Shown piece after piece: positions 1 to 7,262 of a stretch of DNA of 64,000 bases. Below the pieces are notes generated by a model. The model was not told the DNA's origin, made no database searches, and worked only from the letters and a program-made list of their open reading frames with translations. The DNA comes from Candidatus Saccharimonadota bacterium (lineage in GTDB: Bacteria > Patescibacteriota > Saccharimonadia > Saccharimonadales > Saccharimonadaceae). Location: contig JAFWCN010000006.1 in NCBI GenBank assembly GCA_017536895.1, positions 1-64,000 of the forward strand, in the 5' to 3' direction. Both the position numbers and the translations under genes were made by a program. The first letter of the stretch is position 1. Every line of letters starts with the position of its first letter.

Positions 1-1
1 A

Positions 2-1270
2 GATCCAGGTACCTATGAAGAATATACTGGTACAGGAATTAATGTGTCCTGTAATGATCCAGGAGGTTACGCTCTTTATGCGATAGGTTTTTCTGGAGAT
101 TCCTATGATGCTCCAAATAACAATAGAATGCTAGGACTTAACTCCACCTATATCCCGACCGGTAATTCTGGTGATGGTTCATATTGGGCCATGAAAGTTG
201 CTGGTTCTAGTACTACTAGTACCGTCCCAACGATAGATAACAGCTACTCGACCTACCAGATAATCCCAGCTACTTATACTATGGTGTCTCACTATGGTAG
301 CTCTACTACTGGTACTACTACTAACTCGGTCACTACACCAACTTACAAAGTCCAAATTGCTTCAGATCAACCGGTAGGGACCTATGCTGGCAAGGTTAAA
401 TACACTATGGTGCATCCGAGTACAGCGCCGGCACCAACTCCACCATCACCAATTGATCCACCAACATCCTGCCCTACTCCAGTACTGAACCTCACCTATA
501 TGCAAGATCTAAACTCTTCAAACAAAGCTTCAGTCCTTGCATCTATGACAGAAGACAGTCAGTACTATCTTGCTGATAAACGTGATGATAAAGCTTACTG
601 CGTAGCTAAACTAAAAGATGGTAATATTTGGATGACTCAAAACCTAGACCATGACATTAAAACGGATGGTACAGTAACCTATGATTCCACTACTACAGAC
701 ATTGCAGCCGCTTGGACTCCAAGTACTGCTACCTATCCTACCGGCACTACAACTTGGAACTATTCAGCTACCGCCCCAGAATCCTATGATCCAGGAGAAC
801 TATACTGGAGCGGAACACCTGACGATGATATCCCGGTCTCTACTGGCGACTCACACTATCACCTAGGCAACTATTACAACTGGACTGCAGCTGTAGCTAT
901 GAATGATAGCTCTAGCTACACTACTCAGTACCAAGACGCAAACCAATCCATCTGCCCAGCTAACTGGACACTACCAAAGAGTGGTAATGTTACAACCGGT
1001 GGCTCTTTCCAGTATCTAGTTAATCAATATGGTTGGAGCGATTATGAAATGACTAATCCTTATATCTGGAACAGTCCAATCAAAACTTCTCTTAGTGGCT
1101 ACTGGGGCGGTTCGCTTGAATCCGTTGGTGGGGGCGGCCTCTTCTTGTCGCCTGTGGTTTACGATAGTTATGACTCGTATCGCCTCTACGCTTTCTCGGA
1201 TGGGCTCGTCGCCCCTGACGACTTCGACAGTCGCGACTACGGGTTTAGTGTTCGCTGTTTAGCGCGGTAG
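2..1270 (+). CDS. FISUMP-domain secreted surface protein, 5'-truncated at window edge; probable DGR target
   Basis: The frame is open from base 2, so the gene begins outside the window; an in-frame GTG at 44 is not a real start because the homologous reading (DPGT..YTGTGINVSCND) continues upstream. It is a close paralogue of the complete protein at 48212-49780. The N-terminal half is a Ser/Thr/Tyr-rich adhesin-like region ending in a proline linker (APAPTPPSP). The C-terminal half is a Fibrobacter-succinogenes-major-paralogous (FISUMP, C-type-lectin-like) domain with WMTQNLDHDIKTDG, HLGNYYNWTAA, CPANWTLPKSG and terminal SVRCLAR. It is probably exported and bound at the surface (known for the family; the signal peptide is outside the window). 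Its last 50 codons are hypervariable against the paralogue. The ligand is unknown. Confidence 0.85.
   Translation, partial: DPGTYEEYTGTGINVSCNDPGGYALYAIGFSGDSYDAPNNNRMLGLNSTYIPTGNSGDGSYWAMKVAGSSTTSTVPTIDNSYSTYQIIPATYTMVSHYGSSTTGTTTNSVTTPTYKVQIASDQPVGTYAGKVKYTMVHPSTAPAPTPPSPIDPPTSCPTPVLNLTYMQDLNSSNKASVLASMTEDSQYYLADKRDDKAYCVAKLKDGNIWMTQNLDHDIKTDGTVTYDSTTTDIAAAWTPSTATYPTGTTTWNYSATAPESYDPGELYWSGTPDDDIPVSTGDSHYHLGNYYNWTAAVAMNDSSSYTTQYQDANQSICPANWTLPKSGNVTTGGSFQYLVNQYGWSDYEMTNPYIWNSPIKTSLSGYWGGSLESVGGGGLFLSPVVYDSYDSYRLYAFSDGLVAPDDFDSRDYGFSVRCLAR
1100..1246 (+). other. DGR-type variable region (VR1)
   Basis: This block of 49 codons aligns without gaps to 49607-49753 of the paralogue. By my hand count it differs at about 16 first, 19 second and only 11 third codon positions, the reverse of ordinary coding drift. 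Many differing codons are NNC/NNT in both copies (TAC/CTC, GAC/TCC, CTC/GAC, GAC/GTC, TAC/GGC), as expected if AAC/AAT codons of a template were randomised at adenines. Framework codons (TGG, TCG CCT, GGG, CGC) are unchanged. Upstream sequence is far more conserved. Confidence 0.7.
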
Positions 1271-1282
1271 TTTAGGGTTCAG

Positions 1283-1314
1283 GGGTTTCGTGCTTTCCTA
1301 CCTTTCCGAAACCC
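1283..1314 (+). other. Conserved hairpin just after the VR gene
   Basis: GGGTTTCG and CGAAACCC flank a 16-nt pyrimidine-rich loop, 12 nt after the stop. The same hairpin (GGATTTCG/CGGAATCC, 16-nt loop) follows the paralogue at 49795-49826 with compensating stem changes. A DNA hairpin downstream of the VR is a known cis-element of DGR retrohoming; a weak terminator is the alternative because no clear T-run follows. Confidence 0.55.
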
Positions 1315-1382
1315 AAACGAAATTGTTTGAATAAGACCATACAGCGTAGTTTTTCGTGACTCTTATTCCTAATAATCGTAGG

Positions 1383-1398
1383 TATAATATGGTATAAT
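1383..1398 (+). promoter_or_regulatory. Double -10 elements upstream of thyA
   Basis: Two TATAAT hexamers lie 10 bp apart (1383-1388 and 1393-1398), each in a GGTATAAT context, 24-39 bp before the thyA start. No strong -35 box is seen. A GGAGGA ribosome site follows. Confidence 0.6.
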
Positions 1399-1421
1399 AG
1401 GGTAAGTTAAGTGGAGGAATT

Positions 1422-2429
1422 ATGAGTAAATTTGATGAGCAGTATATTGACCTGTGTCGGCGGATTTTAGCGGAGGGGGAGAAAATCACGAATTATCAGA
1501 AGTCGGATAAAAGGAGCGCGAAGGTGGCACAGGCGATTCCGGACCACACAGCGCAGGGTGCTAGCGAGGCTAGGACTATTAGGCTTCCTCATCAAGTTTT
1601 ACAGTTTGACCTTGCGAAGGAATTTCCGATATTGGTGAGCAAAAAGGTGGCGTTTAAGACGGCGGTGCTGGAGATTTTGTGGATTTATCAGCAGGCGTCG
1701 AATGATGTGCGGTGGCTACAGGAGCGAGGAGTGAAGATTTGGAACGAATGGGAGATTGATGAACAGGGCTTTTATCAAGGCAGGAATATCAACGAGATTT
1801 ATGCCAAAAAGACCAAGAATGACACAAATGTTGCAAAAATAACAGGGGAAAGTGCAAAAAATGGTGAAAAAGAAAGTTTTGCACATACGATTGGCACGGC
1901 CTATGGCTGGATTGTGAAGCGATATGATTTAATTCGGAATTTGATTGAAACTTTGAAGTCTAATCCGGGGAATCGGCGGATGGTTTTGTCGCTTTGGCAG
2001 AATGAGTGGCTGGAGACGGCGGCGCTGCCTTCCTGCGTGTGGAATTCACAGTGGAACGTGACGGATGGTCGGCTGAATTTACTCGTGACTTCACGTTCAT
2101 CGGATGTGCCGTTGGGACTGCCATTTAATGTGGTGCAATATGCGGTTTTGTGTCATTTGATTGCGCAGTCGGTAGGAGTGGAGCCAGGGCAGATGACGTT
2201 TATTACTAACGATGCGCACATTTATGAGAATCAGATTGATGGAATTCGGGAGCAGATTTCGCGCTATGACAAGGCGGTCAAAGATGGGACTTTGCCGGAG
2301 GCGCCGAAATTGTGGTTAAATCCTGAAGTGAAAGATTTTTACAAATTTGATAGTTCACGGGAACTTAAAGATATCAAACTCGAAGGATATGAAAACCTCG
2401 GCGCAATTAAAATGCCGGTAACGGAGTAA
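1422..2429 (+). CDS. thyA: Thymidylate synthase
   Basis: 335 aa. It makes dTMP from dUMP and methylene-tetrahydrofolate in the cytoplasm. The active-site cysteine lies in ALPSCVWNSQW (about residue 205), followed by the dUMP/folate-binding stretch SRSSDVPLGLPFN and ITNDAHIYENQ. The ATG is set by GGAGGA about 6 bp upstream. First gene of a compact thyA-folA-glyA unit (2 and 9 bp spacings) that covers the thymidylate cycle: ThyA uses the cofactor, DHFR reduces it, SHMT reloads it. A Lys/Asn-rich insertion at about residues 128-155, before the conserved TAYGW block, looks longer than usual. Confidence 0.97.
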   Translation: MSKFDEQYIDLCRRILAEGEKITNYQKSDKRSAKVAQAIPDHTAQGASEARTIRLPHQVLQFDLAKEFPILVSKKVAFKTAVLEILWIYQQASNDVRWLQERGVKIWNEWEIDEQGFYQGRNINEIYAKKTKNDTNVAKITGESAKNGEKESFAHTIGTAYGWIVKRYDLIRNLIETLKSNPGNRRMVLSLWQNEWLETAALPSCVWNSQWNVTDGRLNLLVTSRSSDVPLGLPFNVVQYAVLCHLIAQSVGVEPGQMTFITNDAHIYENQIDGIREQISRYDKAVKDGTLPEAPKLWLNPEVKDFYKFDSSRELKDIKLEGYENLGAIKMPVTE

Positions 2430-2431
2430 AA

Positions 2432-2905
2432 ATGATTAGTTTAATTGCGGCGATAGGAAAGAACAGAGAACTAGGAAAGAACGGGGATTTGATTTTTCAT
2501 ATCAAGGAAGATATGAAGTATTTTAAAGAGATGACAATGGGACACAAAGTGTTGATGGGGAGAAAAACTTGGGAATCATTACCGGGGAAGCTAACGGGGC
2601 GCGAGAATATCGTGATATCGCGACATGAGGTGCCTGGGGCGGACCTTGTAATACATAATCTGGGGGAGTATTTGCAAGAAAATGCGGATACAGAGGAGGA
2701 GATATTTGTGATTGGGGGTGGAATGGTGTATTTTGAGGCTTTACCTTATGCGCGGAACTTGTATCTAACAGAGGTAGATGCGGAAGTTGAGGGCGCGGAT
2801 TCTTATTTTCCGGAATTTGATAGAAGTTTATATGAAAAACAGATTATAAGGGAAGGGCGAAAGGATGATCTAGCCTATACTTTTGTGAAATATGTAAAAA
2901 AATAA
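2432..2905 (+). CDS. folA: Dihydrofolate reductase
   Basis: 157 aa, normal length for the family. It reduces dihydrofolate with NADPH, recycling the product of the preceding ThyA. Motifs: MISLIAAIGKNRELGKNG at the N-terminus, the catalytic acid in KEDMKYFK (equivalent of E. coli Asp27), GRKTWESLPGKLTGRENIVISR (NADPH loop), VIGGGMVYFEALP, and the Tyr/Phe-rich C-terminus. The Pro-Trp pair usual in the active-site loop is replaced by Ile-Phe (GDLIFH), which could alter antifolate binding (inference). The start lies 2 bp after thyA, suggesting coupled translation. Confidence 0.97.
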   Translation: MISLIAAIGKNRELGKNGDLIFHIKEDMKYFKEMTMGHKVLMGRKTWESLPGKLTGRENIVISRHEVPGADLVIHNLGEYLQENADTEEEIFVIGGGMVYFEALPYARNLYLTEVDAEVEGADSYFPEFDRSLYEKQIIREGRKDDLAYTFVKYVKK

Positions 2906-2914
2906 GGAGGATTT

Positions 2915-4288
2915 ATGCGAGATTTAGTGTTTGATTTGATAGAGAGTGAAAAAACTCGGCAAAGGGAGGGGTTGGAGTTGATTCCGAGTGAGAATTATGT
3001 ATCTTCTGAGGTGCTTGAGGCGATGAGGTCGGTGCTAACGAATAAGTATTCGGAAGGCTATCCGAGTTTTGAGGGGGTGCCGGGGTGGTCGGAAGCTGAA
3101 ATTGCGGAGAAGGTTTTGCCGAATTACCGTTATTACGGGGGGCAGGTGAATGTGGACAGAATAGAGCGCCTTTGTATCGACCGAGCGTGTCGGCTGTTTG
3201 AGGCGGACCACGCAAATGTACAACCTCATTCAGGGGCAAATGCGAACGAAGCGGTGTATTTCGCGTGGTGCGAACCAGGAGATAAGATTCTGGCAATGGA
3301 TTTAGGTCACGGGGGGCATTTGACGCATGGTTCACCGGTGACGAGAAGTGCGAAGATTTACGATTTTGTGGCTTATGGTACGGACGCGGACGGGGATATT
3401 GATTATGACCAGATGGAATCTCTTGCGCTGTCGGAAGATGTGAAGCTGATTCTGGTAGGGTATTCGGCCTTTATGAAGGTGCCGGATTTTAAGAGAGTTG
3501 CGGAAATTCGGGACAAGGCGGAGAAAAAGTGGGGGCATGAAATACTCTTGATGGCGGATATGGCTCATGTAGCAGGGTTAATTGCGGCGGGGGTGCATTC
3601 TAACCCCTTGAAATATGGGTTCAATGTGATGACGACGACTACGCATAAGACTCTTAGAGGACCGCGTGGAGGGTTGATTTTGACGATGGGTGAGGTTGGC
3701 TCACCTCTGAAGAAGATATCAGAGAAAAAGCTTGCGATTATTCCGACATTAGTAGATAAAGCGGTGTTTCCAGGGACGCAGGGTGGGCCGTTAGAGCATG
3801 TAATTGCGGCGAAAGCGGTGGCGTTTGGCGAAGCCTTGAAACCAGAGTTTAAGGAGTACGCGAAGAAGATTGTCGAGAATGCTAAGGCTTTGGCAGAGGA
3901 GCTTATCTCTAATGGATTTGTGCTGCAAGGTGGCGGAACGGAGAATCATTTGATTTTGATTGATATGATGAAAAGTTTTGGAATTACAGGGAAAATGTAT
4001 GAAAAAGCGCTAGATATGGTGGGCTTGACGTTGAATGCGAATTCGCTCCCTGGTGATAAGGGAGGGGCGTTTAAGCCTAACGGGGTGAGACTCGGGACAC
4101 CAGCGATTACTACGAGAGGATTAGGGGTTTCTGAGATGAAAAGATTGGCTGGTTGGATGAAAGAGATGGCGATTATTTGTCAAAAGGCGGAAACAGAGGA
4201 GAATTTGCGAGATTATGCGGAAGATTTGGCGGTGATTCATAATGAAGTAATAGAGGTGGCACTAGAGTTTCCAGTGCCGAGTTTATAG
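2915..4288 (+). CDS. glyA: Serine hydroxymethyltransferase
   Basis: 457 aa, a PLP enzyme that converts serine and tetrahydrofolate into glycine and methylene-tetrahydrofolate. The PLP-lysine motif is TTTTHKTLRGPRGG. Further family marks are SEGYPSFEGVPG, NVQPHSGANANEAVYFA, GHGGHLTHG, MADMAHVAGLIAAG, and the C-terminal RLGTPAITTRG. An AAGGAGG site sits 7 bp before the ATG. It is the last gene of the thyA-folA unit and supplies the one-carbon group ThyA uses. N-terminal, it opens directly with MRDLVFDLIESEK, with no targeting sequence. Confidence 0.97.
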   Translation: MRDLVFDLIESEKTRQREGLELIPSENYVSSEVLEAMRSVLTNKYSEGYPSFEGVPGWSEAEIAEKVLPNYRYYGGQVNVDRIERLCIDRACRLFEADHANVQPHSGANANEAVYFAWCEPGDKILAMDLGHGGHLTHGSPVTRSAKIYDFVAYGTDADGDIDYDQMESLALSEDVKLILVGYSAFMKVPDFKRVAEIRDKAEKKWGHEILLMADMAHVAGLIAAGVHSNPLKYGFNVMTTTTHKTLRGPRGGLILTMGEVGSPLKKISEKKLAIIPTLVDKAVFPGTQGGPLEHVIAAKAVAFGEALKPEFKEYAKKIVENAKALAEELISNGFVLQGGGTENHLILIDMMKSFGITGKMYEKALDMVGLTLNANSLPGDKGGAFKPNGVRLGTPAITTRGLGVSEMKRLAGWMKEMAIICQKAETEENLRDYAEDLAVIHNEVIEVALEFPVPSL

Positions 4289-4355
4289 GGGTGGGGGTCG
4301 AACTTTATAGAGGTGAGCTATAGGTTGAAGAGTGTCTATAAGCTCTAGCATATTA

Positions 4356-4384
4356 TTGACAAATTGGCTAATCTGTGCTATAAT
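4356..4384 (+). promoter_or_regulatory. Consensus sigma70-type promoter of the sortase gene
   Basis: A perfect TTGACA (4356-4361) and a perfect TATAAT (4379-4384) are separated by exactly 17 bp. Transcription would begin near 4391, 28 nt before the chosen ATG. No operator-like repeat is visible, so expression is probably strong and constitutive. Confidence 0.9.
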
Positions 4385-4418
4385 TATAAGCATAAATTGG
4401 TCATAAATGGGAGTTTTA

Positions 4419-5015
4419 ATGGTTAAGAATGTGTTTTTATTATTGATTGCTAGCTTGATGACAATTGTGATGTCGCCTAGTGTTTTGACGGCAACTGATG
4501 ATGTGACAGTGACGAGAGTTTCTGATGCGAGGGCGGTGGAGACTGTGCCGTTGCCAGAACCAGAACCTGTGGTGGTAAAGGCACCTGTAGCGGGCTATGC
4601 GCCAGTTTACTGGGCTCCTGCCAATAATATGGTGATTGGCGGTCGGACGCTTGAAGTGATTCCGGTTGGCAGTACTAAGATTGATGCTGGTAATCACGTT
4701 AATAAATACGGTTCACTTCTTTATGGCCATAACTCTTATAATGTGTTTGGTTCAGTGCTTGGTATGGGGGTTGGTAGCACGTTTACCGTAACCTACGGTG
4801 GCGTGACGACGACTTATCGAGTGGCTAATGCGATTACTTTTGAGAAAAATGGTGAATTGTTGCAGCTTAATGGTTCGGGTAATTTTATGGACGCGGTTTC
4901 AAGGGCTGTGCATATGGGTGCACACTATGATATTTCGGTGATGACTTGTGCTGGTCAGTCGCTTGGGAATGGCGATGCAACGCATCGTTATGTGCTTTTT
5001 GCGAATGCGGTGTAG
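4419..5015 (+). CDS. Secreted/anchored sortase-like cysteine transpeptidase
   Basis: 198 aa from ATG 4419, chosen because GGGAG lies 6 bp upstream; the in-frame ATG at 4407 has no ribosome site. An N-terminal hydrophobic segment (FLLLIASLMTIVMS) acts as signal or anchor, followed by a Pro/Glu-rich linker (PLPEPEPVVVKAP). The catalytic domain shows the sortase triad pattern: His in LLYGHNSYNVFG, Cys in SVMTCAG, Arg in THRYVLFA. Sortases join surface proteins to cell-wall groups or pilins. No LPXTG substrate is visible nearby. Substrate and class are unknown. Confidence 0.8.
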   Translation: MVKNVFLLLIASLMTIVMSPSVLTATDDVTVTRVSDARAVETVPLPEPEPVVVKAPVAGYAPVYWAPANNMVIGGRTLEVIPVGSTKIDAGNHVNKYGSLLYGHNSYNVFGSVLGMGVGSTFTVTYGGVTTTYRVANAITFEKNGELLQLNGSGNFMDAVSRAVHMGAHYDISVMTCAGQSLGNGDATHRYVLFANAV

Positions 5016-5057
5016 GGGGTTGAATATTCCTTCGTTTGTGATATAGAACAAATTATC

Positions 5058-5471
5058 ATGCGAAGAAACCCGAAACCATCGAATAAAAAAGGAATGATTT
5101 CTTGTGAAAAAGGTGCAAGGCCTAAACCCCATGAATATCCTACTGCCTACGCATTAGCGGATGCTGGATATGATGTTAGATTTATCCCTAGTTGTGATGT
5201 CGTTGGGATGGCGGATGTTTATATTGGTAATACTATTTTTGAGTTTAAGGCTCCTGAAGGAAAAACTTGCGAAAGCATAGAACGAAATATTAGAAAAGCT
5301 ATCCACCACCAATCTCCGAATATCGTGATAGATTCCTTTAGAATGAAAAACATACGGGACCGAAGTGTACAGAGTTTTCTCATAGAAAGATTAAGGCGTG
5401 GTCATGGAATACATCGTCTCATTTTTGTTAATCGCAGACGAGAAGTTGTTGATATTAATAAACTTGTATGA
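5058..5471 (+). CDS. CdiA-CT-like nuclease domain protein
   Basis: 137 aa. The central part (GMADVYIGNTIFEFKAPEGK, then NIRKAIHHQSPNIVIDSFRM and a basic C-terminus) matches the pattern of the C-terminal tRNase domain of CdiA-type toxins and its free-standing relatives: D in ADVYI and E-x-K in FEFKAP form a PD-(D/E)xK-like set (known family; assignment by eye). The ATG has no ribosome site. The gene is in the same frame as the sortase gene, separated by its TAG stop and 14 sense codons with no other stop. No immunity gene is apparent next to it. A terminator follows. Confidence 0.6.
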   Translation: MRRNPKPSNKKGMISCEKGARPKPHEYPTAYALADAGYDVRFIPSCDVVGMADVYIGNTIFEFKAPEGKTCESIERNIRKAIHHQSPNIVIDSFRMKNIRDRSVQSFLIERLRRGHGIHRLIFVNRRREVVDINKLV

Positions 5472-5487
5472 TACAATTAATTGTATC

Positions 5488-5536
5488 GAAGCCTACGAGG
5501 GTGAAGCATTCACTGAGACGGAGGCTTCTTTTTTTT
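5488..5536 (+). terminator. Rho-independent terminator
   Basis: GAAGCCT (5488-5494) pairs with AGGCTTC (5522-5528), followed by a run of eight T. Confidence 0.75.
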
Positions 5537-5581
5537 GTCCGCGTAAACGGGATGGTTGTTATGTGGTCCGCGTAAACGGGA
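5537..5581. repeat. 16-bp direct repeat pair
   Basis: GTCCGCGTAAACGGGA occurs at 5537-5552 and 5566-5581, directly after the terminator. Function unknown. Confidence 0.6.
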
Positions 5582-5608
5582 CCCCTGTCGGGCGTTTTGA
5601 AAACATTA

Positions 5609-5724
5609 GATGTAGAATAACAAAGTCATTTCAATTTAACCCAGTATTCGTCCAAAATGAATAAATTCATTTTGTCCGATACTGAGCTAAATTGAAAATA
5701 AGCCTGACGGCTTATTTCTACATC
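5609..5724. repeat. Long nested inverted repeat
   Basis: Outer arms GATGTAGAA/TTTCTACATC enclose imperfect inner arms of about 36 nt around TTCATTTTG/CAAAATGAA, with only TAAA at the centre. It lies on the host side of attL. It could be a bidirectional terminator or a small non-autonomous repeat element. Confidence 0.65.
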
Positions 5725-5751
5725 TACTATTTTCCCCTAAATCTTACTCCG

Positions 5752-5807
5752 TGGTGGAGCGTATGAGATTCAAACTCATGACCTCTACTATGCCATAGTA
5801 GCGCTCT
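5752..5807 (-). pseudogene. 3' half of split tRNA-Ala(GGC)
   Basis: Read on the - strand it holds the second D-stem strand (GAGC), anticodon stem-loop CTACT-ATGGCAT-AGTAG, variable loop AGGTC, T arm ATGAG-TTTGAAT-CTCAT, acceptor strand ACGCTCC, discriminator A and encoded CCA. No matching 5' acceptor lies beside it. The missing strand GGGGCGT is at 40134-40128, at the other end of the prophage. Joined at the shared AGAGCGCT, the halves give a regular tRNA-Ala(GGC). Confidence 0.8.
5800..5807. other. attL core of the prophage
   Basis: AGCGCTCT is shared with 40106-40113 (attR) and marks the crossover inside the host tRNA-Ala. On the phage side an arm GCTTACTCAGAAAA is the near-perfect inverse of CTTTCTGTGTAAGC beside attR. 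Confidence 0.75.
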
Positions 5808-6105
5808 TATGCGTGAGCTTAAGCTTACTCAGAAAACAACTAACTCAAGAGCAATCCTGACCTTATCGTCGGTTTCGCTCTTCTAGTTGTTAACTTTCGT
5901 GTTGCGCATCATGACATGAAGTTGGCGTGCTCTACCTCGTAGCGCCCCGTTCCTTTCATCGTCAATTAAATTGCTTTTTCAATAATTTGATTGTAGCAAA
6001 CTTTGGCCAAAAAGTCAATGGCCAGCTTACGCTTAAAAACAAAAATCGCTCCACATTCGGGAGCGAAATTTGCTACCTCACTTAGTTTCATCGCACCAGC
6101 CCTCG

Positions 6106-7017
6106 TTAAGCTTTATATGTCGCAAAGAGCTGTTGCAGTTGACCGTCAAGTCCGTGCAGATACTTTTGCGTTGTAGTGATGTTTGAATGCCCCATCATCT
6201 TTTGGATAATCATGATGTCGGCGCCTTGTCTTTGAATATCTGAGCCAAAACTATGTCGCAAAGCATGCGGAAAGAAATCGGTATAGCCGCAACGATACCA
6301 AACTTCACGCATGACTCGCCTCACAGTGTCTACGCAGATTGGGTAACCCCATTCATTCAGCCAAACCCTACCTTGGTAGATACCATTGTCTCTTAGATAT
6401 TGCATAAGTCTATCGTAACAATCGCCGCTCATGTAGACTTCTCGCTCTTTTCGGCCTTTGCCTATGAAGTGGATGCGCTGGCCATCTATTTGTTCAACGG
6501 TTAAGTTCTTGATTTCGCTAATTCGCATTCCAGTATCAAATGCAATCTTCGTGAAAAGCCACTGCATATCCGAATTGCAATTGTCTAAGACATAATCGAC
6601 TTCTTCCTTGGTATAGCATGCTCGTCGTGGTGGCAACTCCTTTAGCTTTACTATCAAAGGGATATGAAGAGGAATCTCAAGCCCCATTTCCCGGTAGTAT
6701 CTCACTAAGGCAATAACATGAGCAGATTTCGTGTTTATCGCCCTTGCAGAAACCCCTCGTTCCATTTCCTTCTTCACGAACTTGTCGTAGTGTTTATTGT
6801 CAAAGTTTCGCAAATCATCTATGCCTGATTCGCCGACCATTATTCGCAAAGCGCATTCCTTAGAGCGCATTGTAGCTATTGTCATCTGCCGGACATTGGC
6901 ACAATAATCCAAATAATCGTTGACCTGCTTAATGACTGGCTTCTTACTCTTGCTTTGAATCTTCAAAGAATTGTAAGTTTGCTTTTCAAAAGTTTTATAT
7001 GCGTTATAGTTATTCAT
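6106..7017 (-). CDS. int: Phage tyrosine integrase
   Basis: 303 aa. N-terminal SAM-like core-binding domain (about 25-115), then the catalytic domain with Arg in TGMRISEIKNL, His-x-x-Arg in HALRHSFGSD and the nucleophile Tyr in GHSNITTTQKYLH. It catalyses prophage integration and excision. The start is set by GGAGGAATTGA before ATG. It lies about 300 bp inside attL and reads toward it, the usual place for such an enzyme. The att sites found at both ends (tRNA-Ala) fit its class. Confidence 0.95.
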   Translation of the reverse strand: MNNYNAYKTFEKQTYNSLKIQSKSKKPVIKQVNDYLDYCANVRQMTIATMRSKECALRIMVGESGIDDLRNFDNKHYDKFVKKEMERGVSARAINTKSAHVIALVRYYREMGLEIPLHIPLIVKLKELPPRRACYTKEEVDYVLDNCNSDMQWLFTKIAFDTGMRISEIKNLTVEQIDGQRIHFIGKGRKEREVYMSGDCYDRLMQYLRDNGIYQGRVWLNEWGYPICVDTVRRVMREVWYRCGYTDFFPHALRHSFGSDIQRQGADIMIIQKMMGHSNITTTQKYLHGLDGQLQQLFATYKA

Positions 7018-7074
7018 TCAATTCCTCCAAATGGTTACTACTACTATTATTTTTTTATTTATTTTTATATGGGT

Positions 7075-7201
7075 GTTTCATTTTGAAACAGCGCTCTCTG
7101 TTAGCCGCTGTTGCATTTTGAAACAGCGGAATCGTGTTTTGCACAGACTTTTCCACCAAAATCGTGCCACTTTTCCACATACAAATAGGCAGTTTTCCAC
7201 A
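7075..7201. promoter_or_regulatory. Operator-like repeats and DnaA-box-like sites
   Basis: GTTTCATTTTGAAAC (7075-7089) is a 6-bp inverted repeat; CATTTTGAAACAGCG occurs twice (7079-7093, 7114-7128). Then TTTTCCACC (7149) and TTTTCCACA (7171 and 7193) resemble DnaA boxes (TTWTNCACA). This gene-free stretch lies between integrase and the winged-helix gene and could be an operator region and/or the phage replication origin. Confidence 0.5.
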
Positions 7202-7262
7202 TAACGCAGGCAATAAAAAGTGGAGGCCGTCAACACCTCCAAATATATATCGCCTATTCTAA

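Noticed and set aside
2913-3335. 140-aa ORF antisense to glyA
   Set aside because: Shadow of a certain enzyme gene.
5398-5664. 88-aa + strand ORF
   Set aside because: Runs through the terminator at 5488-5536 and the direct repeats; no domain.
5752-5960. tmRNA or a group I intron in the tRNA-like sequence near attL
   Set aside because: No tmRNA tag frame or intron core; the missing tRNA half was found at 40134-40106 instead.
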